Shown one piece after another: positions 41,618 to 49,673 of a DNA stretch of 64,000 bases; within the stretch, counting starts at the first letter, position 1, and every line of letters begins with the position of its first letter. Source of the DNA: Methanosarcinales archaeon (GTDB lineage: Archaea; Halobacteriota; UBA148; JAUWXC01); NCBI GenBank assembly GCA_026016205.1, contig CP061209.1:760330-824329 (forward strand), written 5' to 3'. A program made the translations under genes and the position numbers. The notes under the pieces are model-generated. The model did not search any database. It had not been told where the DNA came from and worked only from the letters and a program-made list of their open reading frames with translations.

Positions 41618-42726
41618 TCCAGGAAGGCATCACAAAAATCGTGGTCCCCGTATTAGAAAAAGGGGCAAATTACCCTCCATCCAGCGCACCGGTATTCTAC
41701 AACCCAAGGATGGAGCTATGTAGAGATATTGGCGTTGCATGCGTGGCGGCGTTCGCAGGCAAGCGCAAACTTTCTTATGTGGATGTACTTGGTGCAACCG
41801 GCATACGCGGTGTAAGAATAGCAAATGAAGTGGAGCTGGAAGTCACCATCAATGATTGGAATCAAAAAGCGCATGAATTGATTGAGAAAAACATAGAATT
41901 GAATCAATTAAATGCCAAAGCCATGAAGAAAAATGCGAATGTGCTGCTTTCCGAGTCGCACTTTGACATTATAGATATAGATCCATTTGGTTCGCCTGCG
42001 CCGTTCCTGGATGCGGCATGCAAGTCCGTGAACAGGATGCTCTGCATAACTGCTACGGATACAGCGCCATTATGCGGTGCCCACAGGGCATCTGGCATCA
42101 GGAAATACGGTGCCATCCCTCTAAAAACAGAATATCATCCCGAGATGGGCGTGCGCATCCTTCTTGGCGCAATCGTCAGGAGTCTCGCGCGATATGACAA
42201 GTCGGTGTCGCCTCTACTATCTTATTCCAGGGAGCACTATTTCAGGGTCCACTTGGCAGTAGAAAAAGGTGCCGCAAAGTCAAACAAGATGATGGAGCAA
42301 ATTGGTTTCATATGCCACTGTTTTGGCTGTGGCTTTAGAATTTGGAAATATGGCCTGGCGGCGCATATGCCGGAAAAGTGCCCTTCTTGCGCTGGCACCA
42401 TATCATTAGCAGGCCCCCTCTGGCTGGGAAGATTGCACGACAAGGAATTTTGCAACCTGGTTTTGCACGAACTTGAGTCCAGAAAATTGGGCACACGAGA
42501 GAGAGCGATAAAACTCGTGCACCTGTGCACTGAAGAATTGGACAGTCCCACGTACTACGACCTGCACGAAATCTGCAAGGAATTGAAAATCGCGCCACCG
42601 CCGATGCAAACTGTCATAAAGATAGTACGCAAGGCTGGCTTCAAGTCATCCAGAACCCATTTTTCTGGCACGTCATTCAAGACGGATGCGCCATTAAAAG
42701 AGATCAAAGAAGCCCTTTGCCGATGA
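41602..42726 (+). CDS. trm1: tRNA (guanine26-N2)-dimethyltransferase Trm1
   Basis: 374 aa. N-terminal SAM-binding region LSYVDVLGATGIRGVRIANEV, catalytic-motif IIDIDPFGSPAPFLDAA (about residues 125-141) and CITATDTAPLCGAH. Zinc cysteines in CHCFGCGFRIWKY and EKCPSCAG. It makes m2,2G26 in tRNA. The 3' end overlaps the convergent rrmJ by 23 bp. Confidence 0.96.
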   Translation: MQTEIIQEGITKIVVPVLEKGANYPPSSAPVFYNPRMELCRDIGVACVAAFAGKRKLSYVDVLGATGIRGVRIANEVELEVTINDWNQKAHELIEKNIELNQLNAKAMKKNANVLLSESHFDIIDIDPFGSPAPFLDAACKSVNRMLCITATDTAPLCGAHRASGIRKYGAIPLKTEYHPEMGVRILLGAIVRSLARYDKSVSPLLSYSREHYFRVHLAVEKGAAKSNKMMEQIGFICHCFGCGFRIWKYGLAAHMPEKCPSCAGTISLAGPLWLGRLHDKEFCNLVLHELESRKLGTRERAIKLVHLCTEELDSPTYYDLHEICKELKIAPPPMQTVIKIVRKAGFKSSRTHFSGTSFKTDAPLKEIKEALCR

Positions 42727-43285
42727 CGTATATCTCTGCACTCTCTTTTCTGGACGCCCGGGGGCCGTACACCTTGACCAACCTGAAATGTTTTTTCGCC
42801 TCGTTAAGAAAGTCAGAAAACATATCGCCCTGAAACACCTTCACCACGAAATTTCCACCTGGTTTCAATATCTTCGTGGCGATGCCTAACGCAGACGTGC
42901 ACAAACCGATTGACCTCGCATGGTCCAAGTTCCAGTTGCCAGAAAGATTGGAGGATGCATCGCAGATAACCACGTCAGCGCCCCCTGTCTTTTCAATCAT
43001 GCCCTTGATGGATTCGATGGCAGAGGAGTCGGTTATATCCCCCCTAAGCGTTTCTACATCTTCTAACGGAGCGATACGCTGGATATCAACGCCCAAAACA
43101 AAACCACCCGAGAGTTCTTTCGCGACCTGGAGCCAGCCCCCGGGTGCAGCGCCAAGGTCAACAACTGTATCTCCCCTTTTGATTACATGGTGCCTCTGGT
43201 CAATCTGTAAAAGTTTATAGGATGCCCTGGAGCGGTAGCCCTCTTCCTTCGCTTTTCTGTAAAAATGGTCCTTGTGGCGTGGCAT
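42704..43285 (-). CDS. rlmE: 23S rRNA 2'-O-ribose methyltransferase RrmJ/FtsJ
   Basis: 193 aa. YRSRASYKLLQIDQRHHVIKRGDTVVDLGAAPGGWLQVA is the FtsJ start, with the K-D-K-E catalytic residues visible as Lys in RASYKL, Asp in VICDASSNLSG, Lys in FVVKVFQG and Glu in RKESAEIYVIGKG. It methylates a uridine in the 23S rRNA A-loop. Confidence 0.94.
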   Translation of the reverse strand: MPRHKDHFYRKAKEEGYRSRASYKLLQIDQRHHVIKRGDTVVDLGAAPGGWLQVAKELSGGFVLGVDIQRIAPLEDVETLRGDITDSSAIESIKGMIEKTGGADVVICDASSNLSGNWNLDHARSIGLCTSALGIATKILKPGGNFVVKVFQGDMFSDFLNEAKKHFRLVKVYGPRASRKESAEIYVIGKGLL

Positions 43286-43371
43286 GTTCTCTGTGAGTTA
43301 ATGTGATTGAGCATCTTTAAAGTTTTTCATGACGAAAGTGTTAAGAGAGGGCCATGTAATTAAGAGGATAT

Positions 43372-44217
43372 ATGAGTCGAGATTTAGGGCTCTCAGCCAG
43401 GATGTTCCTGACAATGTTTCTGTTGGGAGTAGTATATCTTGCATTTATTACCATACTTTCGTATGCAGGATATGGCATTGTGCCCATCCTTATCTTCGCA
43501 GGATTTATGCTCGGCATACAGTTTTACTTCTCGGACAAACTCGTGCTGTGGAGCACGGGTGCCAAGATTGTGGATGTGACAGAGGCGCCAAGATTACATG
43601 ATGCGGTTGAGCGTCTATGTGCGGTAGCAAACCTGCCCAAGCCGAAAATAGCAATTGTAAACAGCCCGATTCCAAATGCATTCGCAACAGGCCGGAATAA
43701 GAAGAATGCTGTGGTAGCGGTAACGAGTTCATTGATGGACAAACTTAGTCAACCAGAGTTAGAAGCAGTACTGGCACACGAATTGAGTCATATCAAGCAT
43801 AGAGACATGTTCGTGATGACTCTTGCCGGTTTCTTCTCCACGATTGCTTTCTTCTTGATGAGATACCTGATTTTCTTCGGAGATAGAAGGAGGGGCAACC
43901 TCATGCTGATCTGGGCGGCTTCCGTGGCAGTTTGGTTAATTAGTTTCATATTGATAAGGGCGCTATCAAGATACAGGGAATTTTCGGCTGACAGAGGTGC
44001 AGCGCTCATCACAGGCAACCCGTCAAACCTCGCTTCCGCCCTGCTAAAGATTAGTGGTTCAATTAAGCGGGTTCCGCCACAGGAACTCAGGAAAGCGGAA
44101 GGCATGAATGCGTTTTTCATCATTCCAGCCATATCAAGAGGTTCGATTATGAACCTGTTCTCCACGCACCCTCCAGTCGAGAAACGAATCGAACGACTTG
44201 AAAAGCTAGAACTTTAA
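43372..44217 (+). CDS. htpX: Membrane zinc metalloprotease HtpX
   Basis: 281 aa with two N-terminal membrane helices (FLTMFLLGVVYLAFITILSYAGYGIVPILIFAGFML) and two more in the middle. The M48 motif LEAVLAHELSHIKHRDM holds HExxH at residues 136-140. The third zinc ligand Glu lies in LSRYREFSADRGAALITG. It degrades damaged membrane proteins. AAGAGGAT precedes the ATG. Confidence 0.95.
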   Translation: MSRDLGLSARMFLTMFLLGVVYLAFITILSYAGYGIVPILIFAGFMLGIQFYFSDKLVLWSTGAKIVDVTEAPRLHDAVERLCAVANLPKPKIAIVNSPIPNAFATGRNKKNAVVAVTSSLMDKLSQPELEAVLAHELSHIKHRDMFVMTLAGFFSTIAFFLMRYLIFFGDRRRGNLMLIWAASVAVWLISFILIRALSRYREFSADRGAALITGNPSNLASALLKISGSIKRVPPQELRKAEGMNAFFIIPAISRGSIMNLFSTHPPVEKRIERLEKLEL

Positions 44218-44308
44218 ACGGATGAGTTTTGGCTAAATGAAATGCTCTGTCCAGTCGAAAATCAAAGATTTTCTTCACCGAGCGTTGCATTCCTCACTTT
44301 GTTCGTCA

Positions 44309-44418
44309 TGCTCCGGCCGGGATTCGAACCCGGGTCTTCGGCTTTCTTCCCACCTTTTTTAAAAAGGTTGAAGGTTGTTGAAAGGCCGGAATGATTGGCC
44401 GGACTACACTACCGGAGC
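44309..44418 (-). tRNA. tRNA-Glu(TTC) with an intron of about 35 nt
   Basis: Minus strand. Acceptor stem GCTCCGG/CCGGAGC, discriminator A, D-loop TAGTGTAGTCCGGCCAATCAT typical of archaeal tRNA-Glu, T-arm CCGGG-TTCGAAT-CCCGG. The anticodon loop reads CTTTCAA (anticodon TTC), interrupted after position 37 by an AACCTTTTT/AAAAAAGGT hairpin. CCA is not encoded. One anticodon-stem pair (27:43) appears mismatched, and intron boundaries are approximate. Confidence 0.85.
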
Positions 44419-44420
44419 AA

Positions 44421-44551
44421 TGGGCCCGATGCGATTTGAACGCATGACCGCTCGGTGTCCCACTTTTTTCCGTATAACGCTTTTGCGAGCGTTAGCGAGG
44501 AAAAGGGTTAGTTATGAGCCGAGCGCTCTAACCAGACTAAGCTACGGGCCC
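44421..44551 (-). tRNA. tRNA with CAT anticodon (Met elongator or Ile2) with 56-nt intron
   Basis: Minus strand, 131 nt; the mature form is 75 nt. Acceptor GGGCCCG/CGGGCCC, anticodon stem CTCGG/CCGAG, loop CTCATAA, T-arm ATGCG-TTCAAAT-CGCAT, discriminator A. The 56-nt intron sits at the canonical 37/38 position and includes an AACGCT/AGCGTT hairpin. The GGGCCCG acceptor favours tRNA-Ile2 (CAT modified to read ATA), but Met elongator is possible. The intron is nearly the same as that in the tRNA-Leu at 47.1 kb. Confidence 0.85.
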
Positions 44552-44646
44552 TGTGACATCAAATATACTATCTCGTTACTTAAATCTAATTAATGGCATG
44601 CACAGAACAACAATAAATAAAGGCAGCACCATACAAAAAGATAACC

Positions 44647-45096
44647 ATGGTCATAGAGGTCATTCATGCATTTGGACACGAGAACATCACAGCCAAGCAC
44701 AGAACCACGTTTGAGATTACCAAGGACTCCGAAATTACGAAGAGAGCGGACTGCATCATCGCTGTATCGGCTGATAAAGGAGCAAGCGACCTCTCCCGGC
44801 AGTTCAAAAAAGTAGCGAGTCGACCGGATGCTATAATTATAGTGGACCTCCGGGCAGGTGGAGCGCATGAACGAATAATCGGGCGCGGCCACTATAATTT
44901 GAGGTTTGAGCATCTCACTGACCTAGTCGGACGAATAAGTTCACATACATGTCCCAGAACGTTGATGATTCACGCGGATAAGGCGGCGTTTCACCTCAAC
45001 CAAGAATTTGTAAAAAGGATTCAACACAGGGATGCACGAATAAAGGTCACGCTAACTGCGAGGTCTGGAGCGAATGGGCAGCTCGTGTATCATTAA
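44647..45096 (+). CDS. DUF371 family protein
   Basis: 149 aa. MVIEVIHAFGHENITAKHRTTFEITKDSEITKRADCIIAVSADKG is the characteristic start of this archaea-specific family. HERIIGRGHYNLRFEHLTDLVGRISSHTCPRTLMIHADKAA is also conserved. No known function. The 3' end overlaps the convergent membrane protein gene by 45 bp. Confidence 0.87.
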   Translation: MVIEVIHAFGHENITAKHRTTFEITKDSEITKRADCIIAVSADKGASDLSRQFKKVASRPDAIIIVDLRAGGAHERIIGRGHYNLRFEHLTDLVGRISSHTCPRTLMIHADKAAFHLNQEFVKRIQHRDARIKVTLTARSGANGQLVYH

Positions 45097-45408
45097 TTGT
45101 ATGATGACGGCGCTTGCAACCATGCAAACTGCAAGCGAAGAGACCATTATCTCCCACCCGGGCAATTTGCCCCCTATGCAGTACATGATGCTTCCTATAA
45201 TCGCTGTGATGATGAACGCTGATGAAATTGCAATGACGCCCCCGCCAATCAACGACCGGAGTTGGGATGCCCCTTTTGCATCAAAGAACACAGAGCCGAT
45301 TATGAAGGAGAAAGCTCCTATCATCAACACAAGTGCTGGATGAATTGGAAGCCCAGATTCAAATAAATACAGAACGCCAAATGCGATTCCAAGCATTACC
45401 AGCGCCAT
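45052..45408 (-). CDS. Small membrane protein, about four TM segments
   Basis: 118 aa from the ATG at 45408: hydrophobic stretches MALVMLGIAFGVLYLF, ALVLMIGAFSFIIGSVFF, IGGGVIAISSAFIITAIIGSIMYCIGG and MVSSLAVCMVASAVIIQLM, with a basic end (RSRPRS). The frame stays open upstream for about 18 more codons (REIKPNYFVEALAISIA) to a TAG without ATG, GTG or TTG, so the true start may be a non-standard codon such as ATT near 45462. Not recognised; a general integral membrane protein. Confidence 0.65.
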   Translation of the reverse strand: MALVMLGIAFGVLYLFESGLPIHPALVLMIGAFSFIIGSVFFDAKGASQLRSLIGGGVIAISSAFIITAIIGSIMYCIGGKLPGWEIMVSSLAVCMVASAVIIQLMIHELPIRSRPRS

Positions 45409-45563
45409 AGCGATGGAAATTGCCAGCGCCTCGACAAAATAGTTGGGCTTAATTTCCCTAATCTATTTCCCCCCCTTTATCGTGGATATTATCCTTATAG
45501 TTTATAAGTTAACTCAATAGATAAATCTATATCTGTTAAATATAAATTCCTATTGGATACAAA

Positions 45564-45902
45564 ATGGCAGAAAAGAACAGAGCTGAGCAGAGATTTAAAG
45601 ACATGGTTAGCCATTTCGCCAGGTATCACCCATTGGAATGTCCTTATAAAGTGGTATGCATAGCCCCTGCTGAAGCGTGTCCAAAAGACCCGGAGAGAAT
45701 CCCACGAACTGTCACAGCAGTTCGCCCGCCCGACTGCTTTATCAGAAGACCGAGGAAATGGTATGAAGAGGAGTGGGTAGACCTCAGGACCACATCCTGG
45801 GTAGAGGTTTTATCCCTCCAGAAGCCATTGCTGTTCGTTCTATTCATAATAGCCACAGTCGTGTTCTTCTTCCTCGCCACCGTCCTGATGGTCATAACCT
45901 AG
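45564..45902 (+). CDS. Hypothetical protein with one C-terminal membrane helix
   Basis: 112 aa. The soluble N-terminal 85 residues contain four Cys (PLECPYKVVCIAPAEACPKDPE, PPDCF), followed by a tail helix KPLLFVLFIIATVVFFFLATVLMVI. It would be tail-anchored in the membrane with the cysteine domain in the cytoplasm. A TATA-like TTAAATATAA lies about 25 bp upstream. Not recognised. The end overlaps the convergent aldolase gene by 11 bp. Confidence 0.65.
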   Translation: MAEKNRAEQRFKDMVSHFARYHPLECPYKVVCIAPAEACPKDPERIPRTVTAVRPPDCFIRRPRKWYEEEWVDLRTTSWVEVLSLQKPLLFVLFIIATVVFFFLATVLMVIT

Positions 45903-46446
45903 TTCTTGCCAGAATTATCCTGTTTAGCGCCTCTCCCATGTTTTCTCCAATTGAGAGGATGCCATGTTTTTCCATCGCCACGAGATTTCCTCGTTCAAGC
46001 GCGGTCAGCACGTTCTGTGCCAGTTCCAGGGTGCCGTAGGGCGCGTATTTAGCCATGGGAATGTTCAGTTCATTATAATGTGCTAATAGCAAATCGTCAT
46101 GCACATGTATAACTACCTTGCAACCAAGTTTTGTATAAATCAAGCAGTGTAAAGGTGTTTCAGAACTGGGCTCTTTAGAGCCAACGACTTTGATGATGTT
46201 TTGTTCTTGGTCGTATTCCTTGAGTAGAACTACGTCTTCCTCTTTCAAACCGCCTAGCCGGGCTCCGCCTGCCGTTATCAAAATTCCATCGTCAACCCTT
46301 ATGCTCAGATTACCAAAAAAGTTAGGCGTCATACCCAGCAACTTGAGTTTTTTGCCCGTTTCAATCATCTCGCGCATCTCACGCTCGTGTGCTATAGTAT
46401 CTTTGACGAAAGTGGTCCTGAACTTGCGCCCCATATAATGTTCCAT
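45892..46446 (-). CDS. Class II aldolase (L-fuculose-phosphate aldolase-like)
   Basis: 184 aa from the ATG at 46446, behind GAGGAATC; a TTG start at 46461 overlaps deoC. Features: GNLSIRVDDGILITAGGARLGGL, SSETPLHCLIYTKLGCKVVIHVHDD (catalytic Glu and the zinc HxH), and a third His in MEKHGILSIGE. In methanogens the MJ1418 relative supplies lactaldehyde for coenzyme F420. It shares an operon with deoC, another C-C lyase. Confidence 0.85.
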   Translation of the reverse strand: MEHYMGRKFRTTFVKDTIAHEREMREMIETGKKLKLLGMTPNFFGNLSIRVDDGILITAGGARLGGLKEEDVVLLKEYDQEQNIIKVVGSKEPSSETPLHCLIYTKLGCKVVIHVHDDLLLAHYNELNIPMAKYAPYGTLELAQNVLTALERGNLVAMEKHGILSIGENMGEALNRIILARTRL

Positions 46447-46457
46447 AATAAGATTCC

Positions 46458-47111
46458 TCAACCAGAGCCCTCAATTATCTGCACCCCTGCGCTTGTTCCA
46501 ATTCGGGTGGCTCCAGCCTCAATAAGAGCGACTGCGTCCCTCCACGTGCGAATGCCGCCAGATGCCTTGACGCCCTTGCCGAACGCCTTTCGCATCAATG
46601 TAACATCATGAACAGTCGCCTTGCCACAAAGACCGGTAGAGGTTTTCACGAAATCCACGCCGGCTTCCTTGGCAAGATGGCATGCTTTTACCTTTTCTTT
46701 ATCTGTCAAAAGTCCGGTTTCTATGATGACTTTTACAACCTTGCCACCAGCGGCATCAACCACTGCTTGTATGTCTCGTTTTACTACACCATAATCGCCT
46801 GACTTAAAGGCGCCTATATTCATCACCATGTCTATTTCATGCACGCTGTTGCAAATGGCATTCTTTGCTTCAAACACCTTAACCTCGGATGTGTTCGCCC
46901 CAAAAGGAAAACCCACAACTGTGCATACCTTGATATCAGTATCGGCAAGGCATTTCGATGCAAGTTGAACATAGGTCGGGAAGACGCATACCGCGTAAAA
47001 ACCATGGGTTTTCGCCTCGTCACAGAGTCTCCTGACATCTTCATGTGTTGCATCTGGCTTTAGCAGGGTATGGTCAATCATCTTTGCCAATTTCTCTTTG
47101 GAGACACACAT
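46458..47111 (-). CDS. deoC: Deoxyribose-phosphate aldolase
   Basis: 217 aa TIM barrel. [51 protein letters not shown] and the Schiff-base strand [10 protein letters not shown] (Lys about residue 151) followed by [29 protein letters not shown] are diagnostic. It splits deoxyribose 5-phosphate to glyceraldehyde 3-phosphate and acetaldehyde. The aldolase gene follows at once. Confidence 0.95.
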   Translation of the reverse strand: MCVSKEKLAKMIDHTLLKPDATHEDVRRLCDEAKTHGFYAVCVFPTYVQLASKCLADTDIKVCTVVGFPFGANTSEVKVFEAKNAICNSVHEIDMVMNIGAFKSGDYGVVKRDIQAVVDAAGGKVVKVIIETGLLTDKEKVKACHLAKEAGVDFVKTSTGLCGKATVHDVTLMRKAFGKGVKASGGIRTWRDAVALIEAGATRIGTSAGVQIIEGSG

Positions 47112-47130
47112 CCCAGATCCTCAGGTTAAA

Positions 47131-47271
47131 TGCGGGGGGCCGGATTTGAACCGACGAACTCCTGCGAGAGTAGATCTTGAGTCTACCGCCTTTGGTCAAC
47201 CTTTTTCCGTTAACGCTTTTGCGAGCGTTTAGCGAGGAAAAGGGTTATTGACCGGACTTGGCTACCCCCGC
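47131..47271 (-). tRNA. tRNA-Leu(CAA) with a 56-nt intron in the D-loop
   Basis: Minus strand, 141 nt; 85 nt after removal of the insert. Acceptor GCGGGGG/CCCCCGC, anticodon stem GTAGA/TCTAC, loop CTCAAGA (anticodon CAA), class II variable arm CTCGCAGGAG, T-arm GTCGG-TTCAAAT-CCGGC. The D-loop (CCAAGTCCGGTCA..AAGG) is interrupted by 56 nt beginning ATAACCC. GGTCAA before and TTGACC at the end of the insert pair, as needed for a bulge-helix-bulge. The insert is nearly identical to the intron of the CAT tRNA at 44.4 kb. Confidence 0.85.
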
Positions 47272-47330
47272 AACCTTTTAAAAGTTGACCTTGGTCTTAA
47301 ATGTATTTGTTGGTCACGCTCAGGATTGGT

Positions 47331-47720
47331 TTAACGTACACTCACGTGAACGGTCCTATTTCTGGGGCCATCCAGCTCCACGAGAAATACACTTTGCCAT
47401 GTTCCCAGCACAAGAGAGCCACTTTTGATTGGTATTGTTGCGCTGGACCCCAAGAGGATTGCCTTGAGATGTGAATGCGCATTATTGTCGATTTGGTCGT
47501 GCTGATAGCCCGCCCCTTTTGGGACAATTTTGTCCAGCATGGATAATATGTCTTCTTTTAATCTTGCCTCGTTTTCATTAACGATTATGCCCGTCGTCGT
47601 GTGATGTGTGCAAATAACGCAGAGGCCGTCCTCTACCCCTGCACCACTCACGACTTCTTGTACTGACCCCCTGATGTCGACCAGTTCGGTTTCCTGAGAT
47701 GTCTTAACCTCGATGTTCAT
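47331..47720 (-). CDS. YjbQ family protein (UPF0047)
   Basis: 129 aa from the ATG at 47720 (MNIEVKTSQETELVDIRGSVQEVV); an earlier in-frame ATG at 47729 is also possible. GLCVICTHHTTTGIIVNENEARLKEDILSMLDKIVPKG and NNAHSHLKAILLGSS are the family signature, with conserved His residues. Weak thiamin-phosphate-synthase activity has been reported for relatives, but the role is unsettled. Confidence 0.9.
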   Translation of the reverse strand: MNIEVKTSQETELVDIRGSVQEVVSGAGVEDGLCVICTHHTTTGIIVNENEARLKEDILSMLDKIVPKGAGYQHDQIDNNAHSHLKAILLGSSATIPIKSGSLVLGTWQSVFLVELDGPRNRTVHVSVR

Positions 47721-47732
47721 ACCCATCACGCA

Positions 47733-47897
47733 TCAGTAGTGTTTGTAGTCCTCATACTCGCACTTGGGGCAATATCTGTATGGATTGCCCGTATCTGGGT
47801 CTATCTTTTTGGGGTCTACTCTCAGTCTTGCGCCACAGTTTGGGCACAATTTTTCGCTCTTCCATTCATCGGGGTCTATCAGTCTTTCTTCAGCCAT
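47733..47897 (-). CDS. Small zinc-ribbon protein
   Basis: 54 aa: MAEERLIDPDEWKSEKLCPNC, GARLRVDPKKIDPDTGNPYRYCPKC, EYEDYKHY. Two CPxC knuckles form a zinc ribbon. It ends 12 bp before the yjbQ start, suggesting co-transcription. Its start at 47897 is 12 bp from the left boundary of the integrated element, so it is the last chromosomal gene before it. Function unknown. Confidence 0.78.
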   Translation of the reverse strand: MAEERLIDPDEWKSEKLCPNCGARLRVDPKKIDPDTGNPYRYCPKCEYEDYKHY

Positions 47898-47908
47898 AAT
47901 GCCACCAG

Positions 47909-47922
47909 AGCCGTCGGAGGGA
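47909..47922. repeat. Left att-like direct repeat (copy of tRNA-Thr 3' end)
   Basis: AGCCGTCGGAGGGA, identical to 59873-59886. It also forms a small dyad with the next bases (AGCCGTC, GGAGG, GACGGCT), so part of the local structure could be a terminator-like hairpin instead. The same orientation and placement exactly at the core/accessory boundary favour an attachment site. Confidence 0.65.
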
Positions 47923-48037
47923 CGGCTGACGTAGGTTTAGGATATGCACCTTTTACAATATCAGTTTATCCCAATCTATTTATGGATATTTCATCAGATA
48001 CCCGACTGCCAACAGCCCAACAATTGCGAATATTGCC

Positions 48038-48529
48038 TCAAAATACTGCCTTTATTACGTCTTCCATATCGGATTTATAATCATCATCCCTCTTTACCTC
48101 GATATCACTCAAACCTTTTAAACGAAGATTTTTTATTTCGTCTCTGACGACTTGTATTTGAAATTGTTTAATTGATCCCTTCTTATCGAAACCATACGAA
48201 CGTACTATAATGAATAATATAGGGCTATCAAAATCAAATTTCTGCTTTTTAAAACTTCCATAATCCGAGGAGTTAATTGAAGATGCAACTCCAAAAAGAT
48301 GTTTGGGTCGACTACTTAACTCCACTTCTACTACAACCCTTATTTTTCTGTCTTTAAGGCATATTATGTCGGGTTGAGCCAATTCTATATTTTTCTCATT
48401 TGAATGATAGAAATGTATATCTCCCCCTATTGTATGGGAACTAAGAATATCCCTCTTATCAATCAATGTTTCAAGAAATGAAATTACATCCTCTCGAATT
48501 TCTTTATGACATCCCTTGTCTAATGTCAC
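48038..48529 (-). CDS. Nuclease-like protein (possible PD-(D/E)XK fold)
   Basis: 163 aa. LAQPDIICLKDRKIRVVVEVELSSRPKHLFGVASS resembles the strand pair of PD-(D/E)xK enzymes, a PD on the first strand and an acidic residue with a following charged residue on the second (EVEL in place of ExK, so activity is not certain). FILFIIVRSYGFDKKG fits a third strand. The rest is charged. First gene from the left edge of the element. Not recognised as a named family. Confidence 0.6.
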   Translation of the reverse strand: MTLDKGCHKEIREDVISFLETLIDKRDILSSHTIGGDIHFYHSNEKNIELAQPDIICLKDRKIRVVVEVELSSRPKHLFGVASSINSSDYGSFKKQKFDFDSPILFIIVRSYGFDKKGSIKQFQIQVVRDEIKNLRLKGLSDIEVKRDDDYKSDMEDVIKAVF

Positions 48530-48569
48530 GCCACCAGCTCTCCCCTAGAGACAGCTTCTGCATCTATGT

Positions 48570-49325
48570 TTAAGCATCCATTTTCTCCTTCAGGTCAAAT
48601 ATCCGATCCATGCTTTTATCCATACTATCCATCTCTTTAAGGAGGTATTCCCATACCGTATTTCCCACATTTGGAAGTAGTTCCCCTATTTGCCTCTCTG
48701 GTAGTCTCCTATCGCGCAATAATTTCCGCCATTTTTCTCTCCCCTCCTTTGTTTCTTTTAGTTCGCTTTCACTCTGATCATACATCTTCTTGAGCTCATC
48801 ATCTGAAACGAATGAGGTTGCAATTAGAGGGCGACACCCCTTATGGAATAGTATCTGCATTCTGGCTTTCTCCCAACTTATTGGCTGCGGGATGCCGGCT
48901 GCATCTATTTTTTTCAAAAACTTGGCGGTTAATTTAGGCCCGACAACATTATAATATCCTTTTTTTCTACCTTTTTTTCTGCATTTACGGTGTAGTGTGG
49001 AGTCTGTCATTATGTCGAGACCGTAGAATATTTTTTTAAACGCTTCTACAGATGGATTAAGATAACAAAACAGCACAGGATACTCTCTTTTCGTTTTTTT
49101 ATCAGATTTATTATCTATATATTCTCTGGGGCTTCTCCCGAACTTCCTTTTGATTATACCTTCCTCTTCCAATTCTTTAGCTATCAAAGAGATGCGGGCC
49201 TCATCTACTTTTGCCTTATCTACTTTTAACTCCTCTGCCAGCTGTTTCTGTATCTTTCTCTGCCCACCCAAGAGACTTACAATAATCTTGCGTTTGGTTC
49301 CCTTGTATTTTTTTATTTCCCCCAT
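48570..49325 (-). CDS. Hypothetical DNA-binding-like protein (N-terminal winged helix)
   Basis: 251 aa. The first 65 residues (RKIIVSLLGGQRKIQKQLAEELKVDKAKVDEARISLIAKELEEEGIIKRKFGRSPREYI) read as a winged helix. The middle is basic (STLHRKCRKKGRKKGYYNVVGPKLTAKFLKKI), and the C-terminal part is a long charged helix ending MDKSMDRIFDLKEKMDA. No family recognised. It lies 40 bp from the nuclease-like gene, which follows it in the same direction, so they may be one unit. Confidence 0.6.
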   Translation of the reverse strand: MGEIKKYKGTKRKIIVSLLGGQRKIQKQLAEELKVDKAKVDEARISLIAKELEEEGIIKRKFGRSPREYIDNKSDKKTKREYPVLFCYLNPSVEAFKKIFYGLDIMTDSTLHRKCRKKGRKKGYYNVVGPKLTAKFLKKIDAAGIPQPISWEKARMQILFHKGCRPLIATSFVSDDELKKMYDQSESELKETKEGREKWRKLLRDRRLPERQIGELLPNVGNTVWEYLLKEMDSMDKSMDRIFDLKEKMDA

Positions 49326-49475
49326 GTTAATCCTCTTTAGAGATTCCTATGTAGTTACCATTATATAACCACTTGCTTTTTTGTAAACCACTTATCAAAA
49401 TGATTAAAGTCGATAACGGGTTTTGTTTTTGAAACAAAATGATATCCATGGTTTTTTTGCCCTAGAAACTAATCT

Positions 49476-49673
49476 ATGAGTATATCTAAGGAGATAAAGA
49501 CAATGTTAGAATTGGGGAAAAGAAAAGTCCAAAGCTCTGCAGGCAGCTTTTTTGTAAACATTCCGATCCTATGGGTAAAAAATAACCAAGTGAAGCGCGG
49601 GGATTTGCTGGAGATTACCCTGACGGATAAGAATGAATTGATCATCAAAAAGGCAAAGGAGCGTGCCACATGA
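49476..49673 (+). CDS. AbrB/SpoVT-like DNA-binding protein
   Basis: 65 aa. GKRKVQSSAGSFFVNIPILWVKNNQVKRGDLLEITLTDKNELIIKKA is the swapped-hairpin AbrB fold (the archaeal form with SFFVNIP at the strand). Such proteins regulate their own operons or act as antitoxins. Its stop overlaps the next small ORF (ATGA). Confidence 0.8.
   Translation: MSISKEIKTMLELGKRKVQSSAGSFFVNIPILWVKNNQVKRGDLLEITLTDKNELIIKKAKERAT

Noticed and set aside
47909-47927. Rho-independent-like hairpin (AGCCGTC/GACGGCT) as a simple terminator of neighbouring genes
   Set aside because: No T-run follows on either strand, and the exact 14-bp match to tRNA-Thr at the other element end is better explained as an attachment site.
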